Shown: in pieces, positions 63,351 to 64,000 of the stretch
Layout of the letters: each line of letters begins with the position of its first letter
Numbering within the stretch: position 1 is the stretch's first letter
Source: Brachycybe producta
Lineage: Eukaryota > Arthropoda > Diplopoda > Playtdesmida > Andrognathidae
DNA: 64,000 bases
Direction of reading: 5' to 3'
Assembly (NCBI GenBank): GCA_036925085.1
Contig: JAUPFP010000158.1
Location: 1 to 64,000 of the forward strand
Position numbers and translations under genes: made by a program
The notes under the pieces: generated by a model
Database searches by the model: none
What the model was told of the DNA's origin: nothing
What the model saw: only the letters and a program-made list of their open reading frames with translations

Positions 63351-64000
63351 AAATAAAACCGGAACACATCTACTAAAACGAAAGAAAAAACTGCAATTCT
63401 CATTATTTTTTATTTGTCTCTCATATAGCTAAGCCTAGGTGTAGTTTGTATAGGTTGACGGATATTCGCTTTCTATGGCAGTAACACACTACACAAAACT
63501 GGGAAAACTCTTTTTAACAAGTCCCCTTAGAGTTATTTCCTCTCGCAGTCAATTTTAAAGAGTGATGACGACGTTCAGCCATCATGTTAATCTCCAACAA
63601 AACCAATGTAGACAGTTTTATGAAGTAATTAACCTCGACATAAACCAACTGCTGCCGTCGTCATTCATTACTATGGTTAACCAAATTGCAATAAATGCAC
63701 GAAATGCAATTTTTATGAAAAACTGTTAAATAATGCAAAACAATATTTGGCAAATTTTCTGATTATTTTACTAATTACGTCAGACAGGCAGCGTGACGTT
63801 ATCCGACTGCTTACGGATGTTAACCATTCGGACACGCGCGTTTTTGTAAAAAAAAAGTGCTAAAGAAAATCAAATCAACCGAAAGTCATGTAACAAGGAG
63901 AAAATTACTTCCCAATCATAAATGGATCTTATTCAGACATCATCATCATCAATTACAAATCTTGCTAAAAAAAAACTGTCAGACGACAGAAAATTTCTCT

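Larger units (their letters stand above)
62003..64000. other. Upstream flank of the exchanger gene
   Basis: No exon recognised. Contains the IR-F relative (62,478-62,545), an exact TGACGTCA at 62,800-62,807 near direct repeats of GCATAAATTAACGCATAAAA, a weak IR-A relic at 62,815-62,995, the second IR-C copy, and no clear TATA box next to the exchanger ATG. Confidence 0.5.

Overview
This window is nuclear DNA from an invertebrate animal. It is AT-rich and full of microsatellites. Its genes are split by many short introns, mostly 70-400 bp, with GT-AG (rarely GC-AG) borders, and they encode typical animal proteins. An animal-type AA15 lytic polysaccharide monooxygenase and a NCKX exchanger fit a marine-type invertebrate. 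I cannot fix the phylum from the sequence alone.

Layout. Positions 1-12,451 show no convincing gene; they hold repeats, AT-rich low-complexity sequence and several exact TGACGTCA sites. A single-exon gene of unknown function (minus, 12,452-13,051) follows, with a CRE/TATA-like promoter. Positions 13-19.8 kb are repeat-dense, with several perfect hairpins and a possible lone first exon at 19,811-19,861. Then come seven gene models that I could splice by eye with every exon phase agreeing: ABCC10/MRP7 (minus, 20,142-27,371, 17 exons, 1549 aa); AREL1, a HECT ubiquitin ligase (minus, 29,192-37,857, 18 exons, 971 aa); L2HGDH (plus, 38,528-40,858, 10 exons, 449 aa); eIF4A3 (minus, 41,398-43,462, 10 exons, 405 aa); an AA15 LPMO (minus, 44,565-46,172, 4 exons, 246 aa); ZC3H14/MSUT2-like (minus, 49,294-54,083, 14 exons, 712 aa); and a K+-dependent Na+/Ca2+ exchanger (minus, 55,674-62,002, 15 exons, 744 aa). 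AREL1 and L2HGDH are head to head over 670 bp; L2HGDH and eIF4A3 are tail to tail over 540 bp.

These genes do not form one pathway. They are separate functions: membrane transport, ubiquitin ligation, mitochondrial metabolite repair, exon-junction RNA binding, extracellular polysaccharide oxidation, poly(A) RNA binding and calcium exchange.

The most striking non-genic content is a set of non-autonomous, near-palindromic (foldback, MITE-like) repeat families. One family, called IR-A here, has about 20 copies. It lies in introns of six of the seven multi-exon genes, almost fills some of them, and carries an acceptor-like TTATTCTGTCTTTCAG motif at both ends in opposite orientation. At least five other inverted-repeat families, an inverted minisatellite, several perfect hairpins and a strong excess of the TGACGTCA palindrome complete the picture. 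All coordinates and splice sites are hand-derived from the sequence and no database search was run.
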